Of a stretch of DNA of 55,633 nucleotides, positions 33,149-41,751 are shown piece by piece. The notes beneath the pieces are model-generated. The model made no database searches. It was not told where the DNA came from and worked only from the letters and a program-made list of their open reading frames with translations. Source of the DNA: Streptomyces sp. SM11. Lineage in GTDB: Bacteria > Actinomycetota > Actinomycetes > Streptomycetales > Streptomycetaceae. The position numbers and the translations under genes were made by a program. Every line of letters begins with the position of its first letter. The stretch's first letter is position 1. The DNA lies in NCBI RefSeq assembly GCF_002910905.1, contig NZ_NEUE01000251.1, positions 1 to 55,633 on the forward strand, in the 5' to 3' direction.

Positions 33149-34105
33149 TCAGACGGTGACGCCGTGCTGACGCAGGTACGCGATCGGGTCGACGTCCGAG
33201 CCGTAGCCCGGGCCGGTGCGGACCTCGAAGTGCAGGTGCGGGCCGGTGGAGTTGCCGGTGGAGCCGGAGAGGCCGATCTGCTGGCCGCCGGTGACGGTCT
33301 GGCCGACGGAGACGTTCAGCGAGGACTGGTGGGCGTACTGGGAGTACATGCCGTCCTCGTGCTGGATGACGACCTCGTTGCCGTACGAGCCGCTGTTGCC
33401 GGCCGAGACCACGGTGCCCGGCCCGATGGCGAGGACGGGGGTACCGGATGCGGCCCGGAAGTCCGAGCCGGTGTGGTAGCCGCTGGACCAGCTGGCACCG
33501 GAAGCGCGGTACTGGGTGGTGACGTTGGCGCTGGCCAGCGGGGCCGACCAGCCGGAGCCGGTGGCCTCGGAGGAGCCGGTCCGCGCGGAGCCGCCGGTTC
33601 CCTCGGAGTCGTCGGCGGAGACGGTGTCCGCCTTCGGGGCCTCCTTCGGTGCGGCCTTCGGGGCCGGTTCGGCCTTCTTCGGGGCGGCCTTGGGCGCCGC
33701 GGACTTCTCGGCCGGGGCGGAGCCCTTGGCGCCGAGGGTCAGCTTCATGCCCGGGTGGATCAGGCTGGGGTTCTCGCCGACGGTGGAGCGGTTGTCCTGG
33801 TACAGCTTCTCCCACCCGCCCTTGAGCTGGTGCTCGGCCGCGATCTTCGACAGGTAGTCGCCGGAGACGACGGAGTACGTCTTCGGGGCGGCCTTCGACG
33901 CGGCGGGGGCTGCCGACGGGGCGGTGTGCGCGGCGGCGACCGAGGCGGCGGCGGGCTTCGCGGCCGGAGCGGCCTGGTCCGCCGCGTTCGCGACGGTGGC
34001 GCCGATGAGCGGGAGGGCGAGTGCGGCGCCGCCGGTCCCTGCGGCGAGGACGCCGCGGGAGATCGGGCCGGACTTCGGACGACGGTGCTTACCCTTTGCG
34101 GGCAT
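33149..34105 (-). CDS. Secreted LysM / M23-family peptidoglycan endopeptidase
   Basis: ATG 34105 (MPAKGKHRRPKSGPISRG) with GAGAGG upstream. The 318-residue product has a basic N-terminus and hydrophobic signal (GVLAAGTGGAALALPLIGAT, cleavage after NA/ADQ near residue 43), an Ala/Pro-rich linker, a LysM domain at about 77-128 (YSVVSGDYLSKIAAEHQLKG and NPSLIHPGMKLTL), a second Ala/Lys/Pro linker, and an M23 catalytic domain at about 190-318 with zinc motifs HTGSDFRA (HxxxD) and PHLHFEVR (HxH). Known: such enzymes cut peptidoglycan cross-bridges during growth or germination. Expression is predicted to be controlled by the c-di-AMP riboswitch in its leader. Confidence 0.93.
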   Translation of the reverse strand: MPAKGKHRRPKSGPISRGVLAAGTGGAALALPLIGATVANAADQAAPAAKPAAASVAAAHTAPSAAPAASKAAPKTYSVVSGDYLSKIAAEHQLKGGWEKLYQDNRSTVGENPSLIHPGMKLTLGAKGSAPAEKSAAPKAAPKKAEPAPKAAPKEAPKADTVSADDSEGTGGSARTGSSEATGSGWSAPLASANVTTQYRASGASWSSGYHTGSDFRAASGTPVLAIGPGTVVSAGNSGSYGNEVVIQHEDGMYSQYAHQSSLNVSVGQTVTGGQQIGLSGSTGNSTGPHLHFEVRTGPGYGSDVDPIAYLRQHGVTV

Positions 34106-34124
34106 GGGGAAATTCCTCTCCGGC

Positions 34125-34246
34125 GCCTGCGAGGTGAGCTGTCGGGTTCGGGCTGGAGATGCCCGGTCGCCTTGCGGCGACTTCACCCCGAGCCGGTCCG
34201 GATCGCTCCGGACCGGCGGCTTACCTGGTTCCCCCGCTCCTGCCAC
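34125..34246 (-). ncRNA. c-di-AMP riboswitch (ydaO/yuaA type) in the M23 leader
   Basis: On the minus strand the leader reads GGCAGGAGCGGGGGAACC, then a variable hairpin (CCGGTCCGGAGC...), then GGGGTGAA, a small stem-loop (GTCGCCGCAAGGCGAC), GGGCATCTCCAGCCCGAACC, and ends CAGCTCACCTCGCAGGC about 20 bases before the start codon. These conserved blocks in this order match the ydaO-yuaA consensus. Known: in actinomycetes this class sits before cell-wall hydrolase genes (Rpf, NlpC/P60, M23) and c-di-AMP binding turns expression off. Exact ends are approximate. Confidence 0.85.
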
Positions 34247-34712
34247 GCGTGAGTGGGTGGGTGCGAATTCCGGGCGGCGGCAGGATTAGGCGGTCCGTCC
34301 GGATTGCGGCGACCGTAAACGAGTCAGGACGAGCGGTACAAGCCATCGGTTGCGTACCGGAATCATCGATTCGATAGCGCTCCGGATTTCCCGTCACACT
34401 CCGTGGATGACGGATCTTGCATTTCCGTACGGGCAACGGGAATACCCCGGGGCGCGCTCACCACGGTCCGTCACGGATATGATCCCGCTCACCTCCGGAA
34501 TCCCATCTCCCCCATTAGCGGGGCATGTTCTGCAAAACACATCAATACGGACACACCGCGGGCAACGCAGCTGACACCGGGTCAGCCCGGACTCCGCGGC
34601 ACCCGGCTCCGGGCGCGCGACCGTGATGATTTTCTGTCGAATCGATGTCGTATCGTCACGGGAGCGCCCTCGCCGGCGAGCCGCGCCGACGCCAGAGATC
34701 CCAGGAGTCACC
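34247..34712. other. Divergent intergenic region, M23 riboswitch gene / phosphatase
   Basis: This roughly 465-base AT-richer stretch separates the riboswitch from the phosphatase start. It should contain the M23 promoter (minus strand, roughly 34300-34400) and the phosphatase promoter (plus strand, roughly 34620-34690). No open frame of interest and no repeat was seen. Confidence 0.5.
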
Positions 34713-35525
34713 GTGACGCAACAGGTGCCGCAGGTCCCGCCGACAGAGACCGCGCTGACCGGAGTCCGCAACTTCCGCGACGTGGGCGGGCTCCCCACCA
34801 CGGACGGGCGGCGCACCGCCTTCGGCCGGCTCTACCGCAGCGGCCACCTGGCGCACGCCACCGCCGAGGACGCGGCCCTCCTCGGCGGGCTCGGGCTGCA
34901 CACGATCTTCGACTTCCGCAATTCCGCCGACCACCGGCTCGACGGGCACGACATCGAGCTGACCGGTGTCCGTAACATCAACATTCCGCTCTCGGACCCG
35001 GCCGACGGCGCGGAGTTCTGGCGCATGGTGCGCGACGGGAACATCGAACAGCTGCGCTCCATCCTCGCGGGCGGCAAGGGCACCGAGCGCATGCTCCGGA
35101 TGTACCGCTCGACGATCGTGGACCGCACCTCCGAGCACAGCCGGGTGCTGCACTCCCTGGCCGAGGACAGCGTCCCGGCGCTGATGCACTGCGCCGCGGG
35201 CAAGGACCGGGCCGGTCTCTCGATCGCGATCGCCCTGCTGGCGGTCGACGTCGAGCCGGAGGCGATCGAGGAGGACTACCTCAAGTCCAACGACCGCCAC
35301 CGCCGGTACAAGGTGAAGCGCACCGATATGTCCGAGTCCGGCATGTCTCCCGAGGTGATGGAGCTACTGAACCCGCTCTTCGGGGCACAGTCCGCCTACC
35401 TCGCGGCGGCGTTCACGGCCATCGAGGAGAGCTGGGGAACGACCGACCGCTACCTGACCGAGGGGCTGAAGGTCTCCCCCGGGACCCGGGAGCGGCTGCG
35501 CGAGCGCCTGCTCGACCAGGGCTGA
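34713..35525 (+). CDS. Tyrosine-protein phosphatase (PtpB-like)
   Basis: GTG 34713 has AGGAG seven bases upstream; a longer frame to 34623 lacks a site. The 270-residue protein matches the Tyr/Ser phosphatase group of M. tuberculosis PtpB: GVRNFRDVGGLPTTDGRRTA at about residue 20, LYRSGHLAHAT near 41, FDFRNSADH near 72, and the active-site P-loop HCAAGKDRAG near 161 (HCx5R, with the Lys and Asp that also allow phosphoinositide or phosphoserine substrates). Substrates are unknown. It appears monocistronic. Confidence 0.88.
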   Translation: MTQQVPQVPPTETALTGVRNFRDVGGLPTTDGRRTAFGRLYRSGHLAHATAEDAALLGGLGLHTIFDFRNSADHRLDGHDIELTGVRNINIPLSDPADGAEFWRMVRDGNIEQLRSILAGGKGTERMLRMYRSTIVDRTSEHSRVLHSLAEDSVPALMHCAAGKDRAGLSIAIALLAVDVEPEAIEEDYLKSNDRHRRYKVKRTDMSESGMSPEVMELLNPLFGAQSAYLAAAFTAIEESWGTTDRYLTEGLKVSPGTRERLRERLLDQG

Positions 35526-35558
35526 CCCGGCCGACGGCACCCCGCCCGCAGGAAGGCC

Positions 35559-35732
35559 TCATTTGCTCCCGGCCACCACGAAGAGCAGATAGAGGAAGCC
35601 CGCGATGATGTGCCCCGCCACCAGGTAGGCGAAGAGACGGATCACCACGCCGCGCGGCATCCGCTTCTCCTGCGGATCCTCGTTCTCACGACGTCCGGGG
35701 CCCAGCGGGTCGTAGTGTTCGGAATCGGACAT
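35559..35732 (-). CDS. DUF6126 family small membrane protein
   Basis: This 57-residue protein starts at ATG 35732: a polar N-terminus (HYDPLGPGRRENEDPQEKRM) and one C-terminal transmembrane helix (VIRLFAYLVAGHIIAGFLYL, then LFVVAG). I recall this as the DUF6126 family, often next to XRE-cupin regulators in Streptomyces, as here: it lies 65 bases downstream of the regulator on the same strand. Role unknown. Confidence 0.75.
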   Translation of the reverse strand: MSDSEHYDPLGPGRRENEDPQEKRMPRGVVIRLFAYLVAGHIIAGFLYLLFVVAGSK

Positions 35733-35797
35733 GACGGTCCTCTCTGTCGGCCTCGCGGCCGGTGGAGCGAAGGATGCCGCCGGCCGGGAACGGCCGG

Positions 35798-36406
35798 TCA
35801 GCGCGCGTGGAGGGCGTTGCCGAGGCAGAGCTCGGCGGCGGGGCTCTGCAGCAGGGTGTGGACGAAGAGCAGCTCCGCGCCGCCGCGGTCGACGGCCGCG
35901 ATCCGGTGCGGGGTGAGCGAGTCGAAGTGGGCGCTGTCGCCGGGTCCGAGGTCGTGGAGGGTGTCGCCCAGCCCTACCCGCAGCCGCCCCTCCACGACGT
36001 ACAGCCACTCCTCGCCGGGGTGGACCCGGACCAGGTCGCCCTGGGCCCCGTACGGAACGCGCACCCGCAGCGCCTGCATCGCGCGGCCGGACCCGCCGGC
36101 CTGCCGGTACATCCAGCCGTCCGCCTCCGCTCCCTCGAAGCCGCCGCCGCGGACGATCGCGTCCCGTTCGGGGGGCTGCTCGCCGAGGAGCTCGGAGACC
36201 GTCGTACCGTAGATACGGGCCAGTCCCAGCAGCATCGGCAGCGAAGGCTGCCTGCGGCCGGTCTCCAGCCGGGAGAGATGGGCCGGGGAGAGCCCGGCCC
36301 GCCGGGCGGCGGCCTCCAGGGTGAGGCCACGGCCCCGTCGCAGGTCACGCAGTCGGGGTGCGACGCCGGGGAGCTCGTCCGGCGCCCCTTCGTCCGGAGG
36401 GTTCAT
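35798..36406 (-). CDS. XRE-family regulator with cupin domain
   Basis: ATG 36406 (MNPPDEGAPDELPG) was chosen over 36433. The 202-residue protein has an N-terminal XRE helix-turn-helix at about residues 17-72 (LRDLRRGRGLTLEAAARRAG, LSPAHLSRLETGRRQPSL) and a C-terminal cupin_2 barrel at about 110-190 (VRVHPGEEWLYVVEGRLRVG, LGPGDSAHFDSLTPHRI). Such proteins sense a small molecule in the cupin and repress neighbouring genes. The DUF6126 gene downstream is the nearest candidate target. Confidence 0.88.
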   Translation of the reverse strand: MNPPDEGAPDELPGVAPRLRDLRRGRGLTLEAAARRAGLSPAHLSRLETGRRQPSLPMLLGLARIYGTTVSELLGEQPPERDAIVRGGGFEGAEADGWMYRQAGGSGRAMQALRVRVPYGAQGDLVRVHPGEEWLYVVEGRLRVGLGDTLHDLGPGDSAHFDSLTPHRIAAVDRGGAELLFVHTLLQSPAAELCLGNALHAR

Positions 36407-36483
36407 GCCTCCATTGGGCCAGGATCTTTCCAACGGGGCAAATAACGTGCCTCAGAGGCAAAAGCGGGCAGAGCCCGGGCCGG

Positions 36484-37881
36484 TCAGCGGTTGGCCACGG
36501 CCTGCTTGACCAGCGTCCGGCCGAAGTCCCACATCAGTCCGCCACCGCTGTGCGCGTCATCCATGACGGACGTGAACGCCGCCACGAAGCGGTCCACCTC
36601 CGCGTCCCCGATGACCAGCGGCGGAATCAGCTTGATCACTTCCAGGTGGTCGCCGGAGACCTGGGTGAGGATCCGGTGCTTCTGGAGCAGCGGCACCACG
36701 ACCATCTGGGCGAAGAGCCCCTTGCGGGCCGCCTGGAGCATGGTCCAGCGGCTGCGGAGCTTCAGCGACGACGGCCGGCCGAACTCGATGCCGATCATCA
36801 GCCCGCGCCCCCGGACCTCGTGCAGCAGCTCGTAGCGGTCCACCAGGGCCGCCAGCCGCTCGCGCAGCAGGCCACCGGTGCGCCGGGCGTTCGCGACGGT
36901 CTCCTCGTCCTCCATCACCGCCAGGACGGCGAGACCGGCCGCCATCGCCTGGGCGTTGGAACCGAAGCTCGCGGAGTGGACGAGGACCCGGTCCATCGAG
37001 GAGTAGACCTTGCGGAAGATCCAGTCCTTGCCGAGAGTCGCACCGACGGGCACGTAACCGCCGGAGAGCGCCTTGGCCACGCACACCAGATCGGGCTCCA
37101 CCCCCTCCTCGTGCTGGTAGGCGTAGAAGTCTCCCGTCCGGCCGAGGCCGGTCTGCACCTCGTCGGCGATCAGGAGCGCCTTGTGCCGATGCAGCAGCTC
37201 CTGCGCCTGGCGCAGATAGCCGGGCGCCGCGGCGTGCACGCCCTTGCCCTGGATGGGCTCGACGACCAGGGCCGCGACATCGCCCCGCTTCAGCTCGCGG
37301 AGCAGCGCGTCCAAGTCGCCGAGCGGGATGGCCGTGTCGGGCAGCAGCGGGGCGAAACCGTCGCGGAAGCCGCTCTCCCCGTTGACCGACAAGGATCCCG
37401 TGGTGAGCCCGTGGAAGGCGTGGTCGCAGTAGAGGATCCGGGGCTTCCCGGTGGCGTAGCGGGCGAATTTCAGCGCCGTCTCGACCGCTTCGGTGCCGCT
37501 GTTCCCGAAGAAGACGCGGTCCAGGTGCGGGCTGTGGGTCAGCAGCTTCTCGGCGAGCAGTCCGGGCAGCGGCTGGCAGTCGAAGCGGGTGAGGTCGGCG
37601 AGCTGGGCGTCCAGGACGTCGTGCAGCGCCCGGCGGACGACGGGATGGTGGCGGCCGAGACCCATGACGCCGAACCCGGCGAGCATGTCGAGGTAGTCGT
37701 TGCCCTCCGCGTCCCAGAAATACGCGCCCTCGGCCCGCTCGTAGACCTTGTCGAAACCGATGGTGTGCAGCATGCGCGGCAGCTGGTGGTTGAGGTGGCG
37801 CGCATGCAGCTCGTACCGTTCGGCTCCGCGCTCGGCGAGGAGCCGCGCCAGGTCGAAGCCCTTGGATCCGCCGTCCGTCAT
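36484..37881 (-). CDS. hpnO: Class III aminotransferase, HpnO-like (aminobacteriohopanetriol synthesis)
   Basis: ATG 37881 follows GGAG; the frame is open to 37968. The 465-residue PLP enzyme shows LDMLAGFGVMGLGRHHPVVR near residue 68, VFFGNSGTEAVETALKFAR near 122, CDHAFHG near 150, VVEPIQGKGV near 215, IADEVQTGLGRTG near 248 and the PLP Lys in CVAKALSGGYVPVGA near 280. General class III members use ornithine or acetylornithine. Its place at the end of the hopanoid operon, 91 bases after hpnH, and its HpnO-like length point to amination of the hopanoid side chain to aminobacteriohopanetriol. Confidence 0.82.
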   Translation of the reverse strand: MTDGGSKGFDLARLLAERGAERYELHARHLNHQLPRMLHTIGFDKVYERAEGAYFWDAEGNDYLDMLAGFGVMGLGRHHPVVRRALHDVLDAQLADLTRFDCQPLPGLLAEKLLTHSPHLDRVFFGNSGTEAVETALKFARYATGKPRILYCDHAFHGLTTGSLSVNGESGFRDGFAPLLPDTAIPLGDLDALLRELKRGDVAALVVEPIQGKGVHAAAPGYLRQAQELLHRHKALLIADEVQTGLGRTGDFYAYQHEEGVEPDLVCVAKALSGGYVPVGATLGKDWIFRKVYSSMDRVLVHSASFGSNAQAMAAGLAVLAVMEDEETVANARRTGGLLRERLAALVDRYELLHEVRGRGLMIGIEFGRPSSLKLRSRWTMLQAARKGLFAQMVVVPLLQKHRILTQVSGDHLEVIKLIPPLVIGDAEVDRFVAAFTSVMDDAHSGGGLMWDFGRTLVKQAVANR

Positions 37882-37972
37882 CGCCCGCTCTTCTCCTTCG
37901 GGTGTGCTGCGCCGTGCGGCCGGCCGCCGCGGGAGACCCGTGGCGGCCGGCCGTGCCTCGTCGGTCACCGCC

Positions 37973-38992
37973 TCACCGGTTGCCGCTGATGGTCTCCCGT
38001 GCCGCGCGCAGGGATTCCTTCAGGGACCCCATGGTGGCGAGTACGGCCGTGGGCTCGTAGCCGCAGTGCGCCATGCAGTTGGCACAGCGCGGGTCCTTGC
38101 CGCGGCCGTACTTGTCCCAGTCGGTCTCCTCGATGAGCTGACGGTACGTCGGTACGTAGCCGTCGCTCATCAGGTAGCAGGGGCGCTGCCAGCCGAAGAG
38201 CGAGTAGTTCGGGATCGCCCACGCGGTGCACGGGAAGTCCGCCTTGCCCTCCAGGAAGTCCAGGAAGAGCGGCGAGTGGTTGAGCCGCCAGCGGCGCCGG
38301 TTGCCGCCTGCGAAGGCCTTCTTGAACAGCTCGCGGGTCTGCTCGACGCCCAGGAAGTGCTCTTGGTCGGGCGCCTTCTCGTAGGCGTAGGCGGGCGAGA
38401 TCATCATCTCGTCGACGTGCAGGTCGTCGTTGAGGTAGTTGAGGACCTCGATGATGGTCTGCGGGGTGTCGGTGTTGAAGAAGGTGGAGTTGGTGGTGAC
38501 ACGGAAGCCGCGCCGCTTGGCCTCCTTCATCGCGGCGACGGCCTCGTCGAAGACGCCTTCCTTGGCGACCGACTCGTCGTGCCGCTCGCGCAGTCCGTCG
38601 ATGTGCACGGCGAAGGCGAAGTACGGGGACGGGGTGAACTTGTCGAGCTTCTTCCGCATCAGCATCGCGTTGGTGCAGAGGAAGACGTATTTCTTCTTCG
38701 CGACGAGCTGGCGCACGATCTCGTCGATCTGCGGGTGCATCAACGGTTCGCCACCGGCGATGGACACCATGGGGGCACCGGATTCGAGCACCGCACCGAC
38801 CGCCTGGGCGACCGGCATGCGCTGCTTCAGGACTCCGGCCGGGTGCTGGATCTTCCCGCAGCCCTCACACGCGAGATTGCAGGCGAACAAGGGCTCCAGC
38901 TCGACGATCAGCGGGAACTTCTCACGCTTGCGGAGCTTCTGTTCGAAGAGATACGTCGCAACCTTGATGGACTGACGGAGCGGCATGGCCAT
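37973..38992 (-). CDS. hpnH: Adenosyl-hopene synthase, radical SAM (HpnH)
   Basis: I chose ATG 38992 because GGAGG is eight bases upstream; it lies inside the frame opening at 39031. The 339-residue radical SAM protein joins the 5'-deoxyadenosyl group to diploptene, the first step of C35 hopanoid side-chain formation. Seen: the cluster motif CNLACEGCGKIQH near residue 38, SIAGGEPLMHP near 77, FAVHIDGLRERHDES near 125, and C-terminal Cys residues (CTAWAIPNYSLFGW; CANCMAHCGYEP) typical of HpnH. It lies immediately after hpnG with only five bases between them. Confidence 0.93.
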   Translation of the reverse strand: MAMPLRQSIKVATYLFEQKLRKREKFPLIVELEPLFACNLACEGCGKIQHPAGVLKQRMPVAQAVGAVLESGAPMVSIAGGEPLMHPQIDEIVRQLVAKKKYVFLCTNAMLMRKKLDKFTPSPYFAFAVHIDGLRERHDESVAKEGVFDEAVAAMKEAKRRGFRVTTNSTFFNTDTPQTIIEVLNYLNDDLHVDEMMISPAYAYEKAPDQEHFLGVEQTRELFKKAFAGGNRRRWRLNHSPLFLDFLEGKADFPCTAWAIPNYSLFGWQRPCYLMSDGYVPTYRQLIEETDWDKYGRGKDPRCANCMAHCGYEPTAVLATMGSLKESLRAARETISGNR

Positions 38993-38997
38993 CTGGC

Positions 38998-39645
38998 TCA
39001 CCTCCTGGGGAGCGTTGAGGATCGGTGCCATTCGTAGAAAGCCGGAAGGACGGCACGAAGAACGCGGAAGGCCGATACTCCACCGCGGACCGTGCCGATG
39101 CGGACGAGCTCATGCTCCGGAGCGTCCACGACCACCCGGACGGCCGCAACCGGGCGCGGTCCGTGACACAGGGCGGTACGCAGTGTCGCGGCGGACTCCA
39201 TGTCCACCGCGATGGCCCCGCCCGCCCGCAGCGCGGCCCGCTCGGAGCCCCGTACGACGTGGTCGGAGCCGGTCAGCGGCCCGGTGTGGACGGTACGGCC
39301 GGGAACGGCCCTGGCGAGCGCGGCGACCAAGACGCCGGTGCCCGTACAGGGGGTGGCGCCGTCCGCGTCCCGGGTCTCCTCGGCGACGACCAGGTCCCCG
39401 GGGTGCATCCCCGGGGCGAGGCCGGCGCAGAAGCCGGAGGCGATCACGGCGGCGTCGGGGACGCCGCCGGGGCCCAGGAGGCGCGCCACCGCCGCCTCCG
39501 CCGCCCGAGGGCCCATCCCGGTGCGCAGCACCCGGACGGGGCCGGGGGCGCCCCTGCCGCTGCGCAGGGCCACCTGCTCGATGCCGAGGGCGCAGGCGAC
39601 CAGCAGCGGCGGCACGGGGCTCCCGGGCCCTCGTGGATCGCCCAT
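38998..39645 (-). CDS. hpnG: Hopanoid-associated phosphorylase/nucleosidase (HpnG)
   Basis: The 215-residue nucleoside-phosphorylase-like protein is proposed to remove adenine from adenosylhopane to give ribosylhopane. Seen: VLRTGMGPRAAEAAVARLLG near residue 39, SGFCAGLAPGMHPGDLVVAE near 69, GSDHVVRGSERAAL near 125 and the ribose-binding VDMESAATLRTAL near 147. ATG 39645 shares its first A with the shc stop (TGATG), so translation is coupled. The assignment rests on the MTAN/phosphorylase motifs together with operon position. Confidence 0.88.
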   Translation of the reverse strand: MGDPRGPGSPVPPLLVACALGIEQVALRSGRGAPGPVRVLRTGMGPRAAEAAVARLLGPGGVPDAAVIASGFCAGLAPGMHPGDLVVAEETRDADGATPCTGTGVLVAALARAVPGRTVHTGPLTGSDHVVRGSERAALRAGGAIAVDMESAATLRTALCHGPRPVAAVRVVVDAPEHELVRIGTVRGGVSAFRVLRAVLPAFYEWHRSSTLPRR

Positions 39646-41645
39646 CAGGCCCCCTCGGCGGCGTCCGCGCGGTCGGCGAACGGGTCGCCGTACACGTAAC
39701 GCCCGAGTGCGGTGAGGGGGAAGACCTGGCGGTAGAGGTGGTAGTTGATCGAGAAGTCCCAGGGGAAGCCGGTGCCGGTGAAATACGGCTCGTCCCAGGA
39801 GCCGTCGGCCTGCTGCGCCTCGGTCAGCCAGGTGACGCCGCGGGCGACCGAGCGGGTGTCGCGGCGGCCCGCGGCGAGGAGGGCGAGCAGCGCCCAGGCG
39901 GTCTGGGAGGCCGTGGACTCACCGTGCCCGATCCACTTCTCCTCCTGGTAGGAGCGCAGGTCCTCGCCCCAGCCGCCGTCGTCGTTCTGGACGGATTCCA
40001 GCCATCCGACGGCCCGCCGGATCGCGGGGTGTCCGGCGGGCAGTCCGGCGACGATCAGGGCGGGCACCACGGACCCGGTGCCGTAGACGTAGTTGACGCC
40101 CCAGCGGCCGAACCAGGCGCCGCACGCCTCCTGTTCGGCGAGCAGCCACTCGATGCCCTCGCGGGTACGGGGGTGGTTCGCGAGGCCCTCGACGGCGAGC
40201 ATCTCCACGACATGGCCGGTGACGTCGGCGGACGGGGGGTCGATGACCTCGCCGAAGTCGCAGAAGGGCAGGCGGTTGGGGAAGGGACTGGTGTTGTCGG
40301 CGTCGAACGCGCCCCAGGCCCCGTTGCGGGACTGCATCCCGAGGTTCCAGCGGACCCCGCGTTCGATGGCCGCCTGCATGCGGGCGGGGTCGGGGTGGCG
40401 CACCCGGCGCAGCGCCAGGACGACCTCGGCGGTGTCGTCGACATCCGGGTAGTTGTCGTTGTGGAACTCGAACGCCCAGCCTCCGGGGGCCAGTTCGGGT
40501 TTTCGCACCGCCCAGTCACCGGGTCTGGTGATCTCCTCGGCCAGCATCCAGTCGGCGGCCTTCACCAGGGCGGGGTGGTCGGGCCGGAGTCCCGCGTCGG
40601 CCAGGGCGATCGTGGCCAGGCAGGTGTCCCAGACGGGCGACTGACAGGCCTCGACCATGCGGGCGCCGTCCTCGCGCCGGACGGCGAACCGGTCGAGCGA
40701 GGCCAGGCCGGCCTTCATCACCGGGTGGTCGAGGTCGTAGCCGAGCAGGTGCAGGGCGATGATGGAGTAGACGGCGGGTGGCTGGATCCCGCCCCAGCAG
40801 CCGTCGTTCTCCTGGCGCTCGATGATCCACCGGGCGGCCAGGTTCATCGCGATGCGGCGCAGCGGGCGCGGGGCGACCTTGTGGTAGAGGTGCAGCCCTT
40901 TGTCGAGGCGCTGGAAGAGTCCGTCCCAACTGGCGGGCGGGGCTAGCTTCCTGGCCGGGTTGGGCCGGTCCGGGTCGGTGTGCAGCTCGTCCAGGGCGAA
41001 GGGCGCCGGGCGCACCGGGCGTTTCGCGGAGACGACGGTGAGCGGCACGATGGTCTGCCGGGCCCAGCAGCCGAAGTCGTAGATGTTGAGCGGGACCCAC
41101 TTGGGGAAGAACATCAGCTCGGGCGGCAGTTCGGGGAGGTCGTCCCATTTCCACCAGCCGAACAGAGCCAGCCAGATACGGGTGAAGACGCGGGCGGCCG
41201 CGATGCCGCCCCGCTCCCTGATCCAGCCGGAGGCGCGTGCCATGTGCGGTTCGTCGGGGTGGTCCCCTGCCAGTCGCAGGGCGACGTACGCCTCGATGGT
41301 GGCGGAGAGGTCGCCCGGTCCGCCGTAGAAGGTGTTCCAGGTTCCGTCGCCGAGCTGTTCGCCGCGGATGAAGAGGGCGGCCGCGCGGGTGGTCCCGTGG
41401 TCCCGGATGCCGAGGAACTGACGCAGGAGCAGGTCCTCGGCGTCCATCGTGACGTTGGTGGCGAGGTCGCCCTTCCACCAGCCCTGCTCGTCCTGTCTGC
41501 CGAGGAGGTGCTCCACCGAGCGTTCCGCGGCCCGTCGCGCGGCGACGGTCACGTCGTCCGCGGCGGTTGTCGTGTCGGTCGGATCGTCGGCCGGAGCCCC
41601 GGAGAGGTTCGCGGACCCGGTCGATCCGTCGGTCGTCGCTGTCAT
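39645..41645 (-). CDS. shc: Squalene-hopene cyclase
   Basis: ATG 41645 (MTATTDGSTGS) follows AAGGGGAAG. The 666-residue membrane-associated cyclase converts squalene to hopene. Seen: LLGRQDEQGWWKGDLATNVT at about residue 50, the catalytic acid motif DVDDTAEV near 398 (DxDDTA), and multiple QW repeats: QEQ-type ENDGCWGG near 285, QSRNGAWGAFD near 440, QACGAWFGRWG near 510, QNDDGGWGED near 560 and QADGSWDE near 620. Length and motifs are standard. It is flanked by the prenyl synthase upstream (106-base gap) and the coupled hpnG downstream. Confidence 0.96.
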   Translation of the reverse strand: MTATTDGSTGSANLSGAPADDPTDTTTAADDVTVAARRAAERSVEHLLGRQDEQGWWKGDLATNVTMDAEDLLLRQFLGIRDHGTTRAAALFIRGEQLGDGTWNTFYGGPGDLSATIEAYVALRLAGDHPDEPHMARASGWIRERGGIAAARVFTRIWLALFGWWKWDDLPELPPELMFFPKWVPLNIYDFGCWARQTIVPLTVVSAKRPVRPAPFALDELHTDPDRPNPARKLAPPASWDGLFQRLDKGLHLYHKVAPRPLRRIAMNLAARWIIERQENDGCWGGIQPPAVYSIIALHLLGYDLDHPVMKAGLASLDRFAVRREDGARMVEACQSPVWDTCLATIALADAGLRPDHPALVKAADWMLAEEITRPGDWAVRKPELAPGGWAFEFHNDNYPDVDDTAEVVLALRRVRHPDPARMQAAIERGVRWNLGMQSRNGAWGAFDADNTSPFPNRLPFCDFGEVIDPPSADVTGHVVEMLAVEGLANHPRTREGIEWLLAEQEACGAWFGRWGVNYVYGTGSVVPALIVAGLPAGHPAIRRAVGWLESVQNDDGGWGEDLRSYQEEKWIGHGESTASQTAWALLALLAAGRRDTRSVARGVTWLTEAQQADGSWDEPYFTGTGFPWDFSINYHLYRQVFPLTALGRYVYGDPFADRADAAEGA

Positions 41646-41751
41646 GAGCTTCCCCTTCGTGCAGTCGGTTCTCTGCTGTGCTGGGGTCTCCGTCGGCCGG
41701 CGCCCGGTGAGGGGCGCCGGCCGGCGACTGCGAGTCATATGCGAAGAGTGA

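Noticed and set aside
36358..37989. 543-codon plus-strand frame opposite hpnO
   Set aside because: Antisense shadow of a class III aminotransferase with a complete PLP motif set.
38985..40946. 653-codon plus-strand frame opposite hpnG and shc
   Set aside because: Antisense shadow; the cyclase motifs are on the minus strand.
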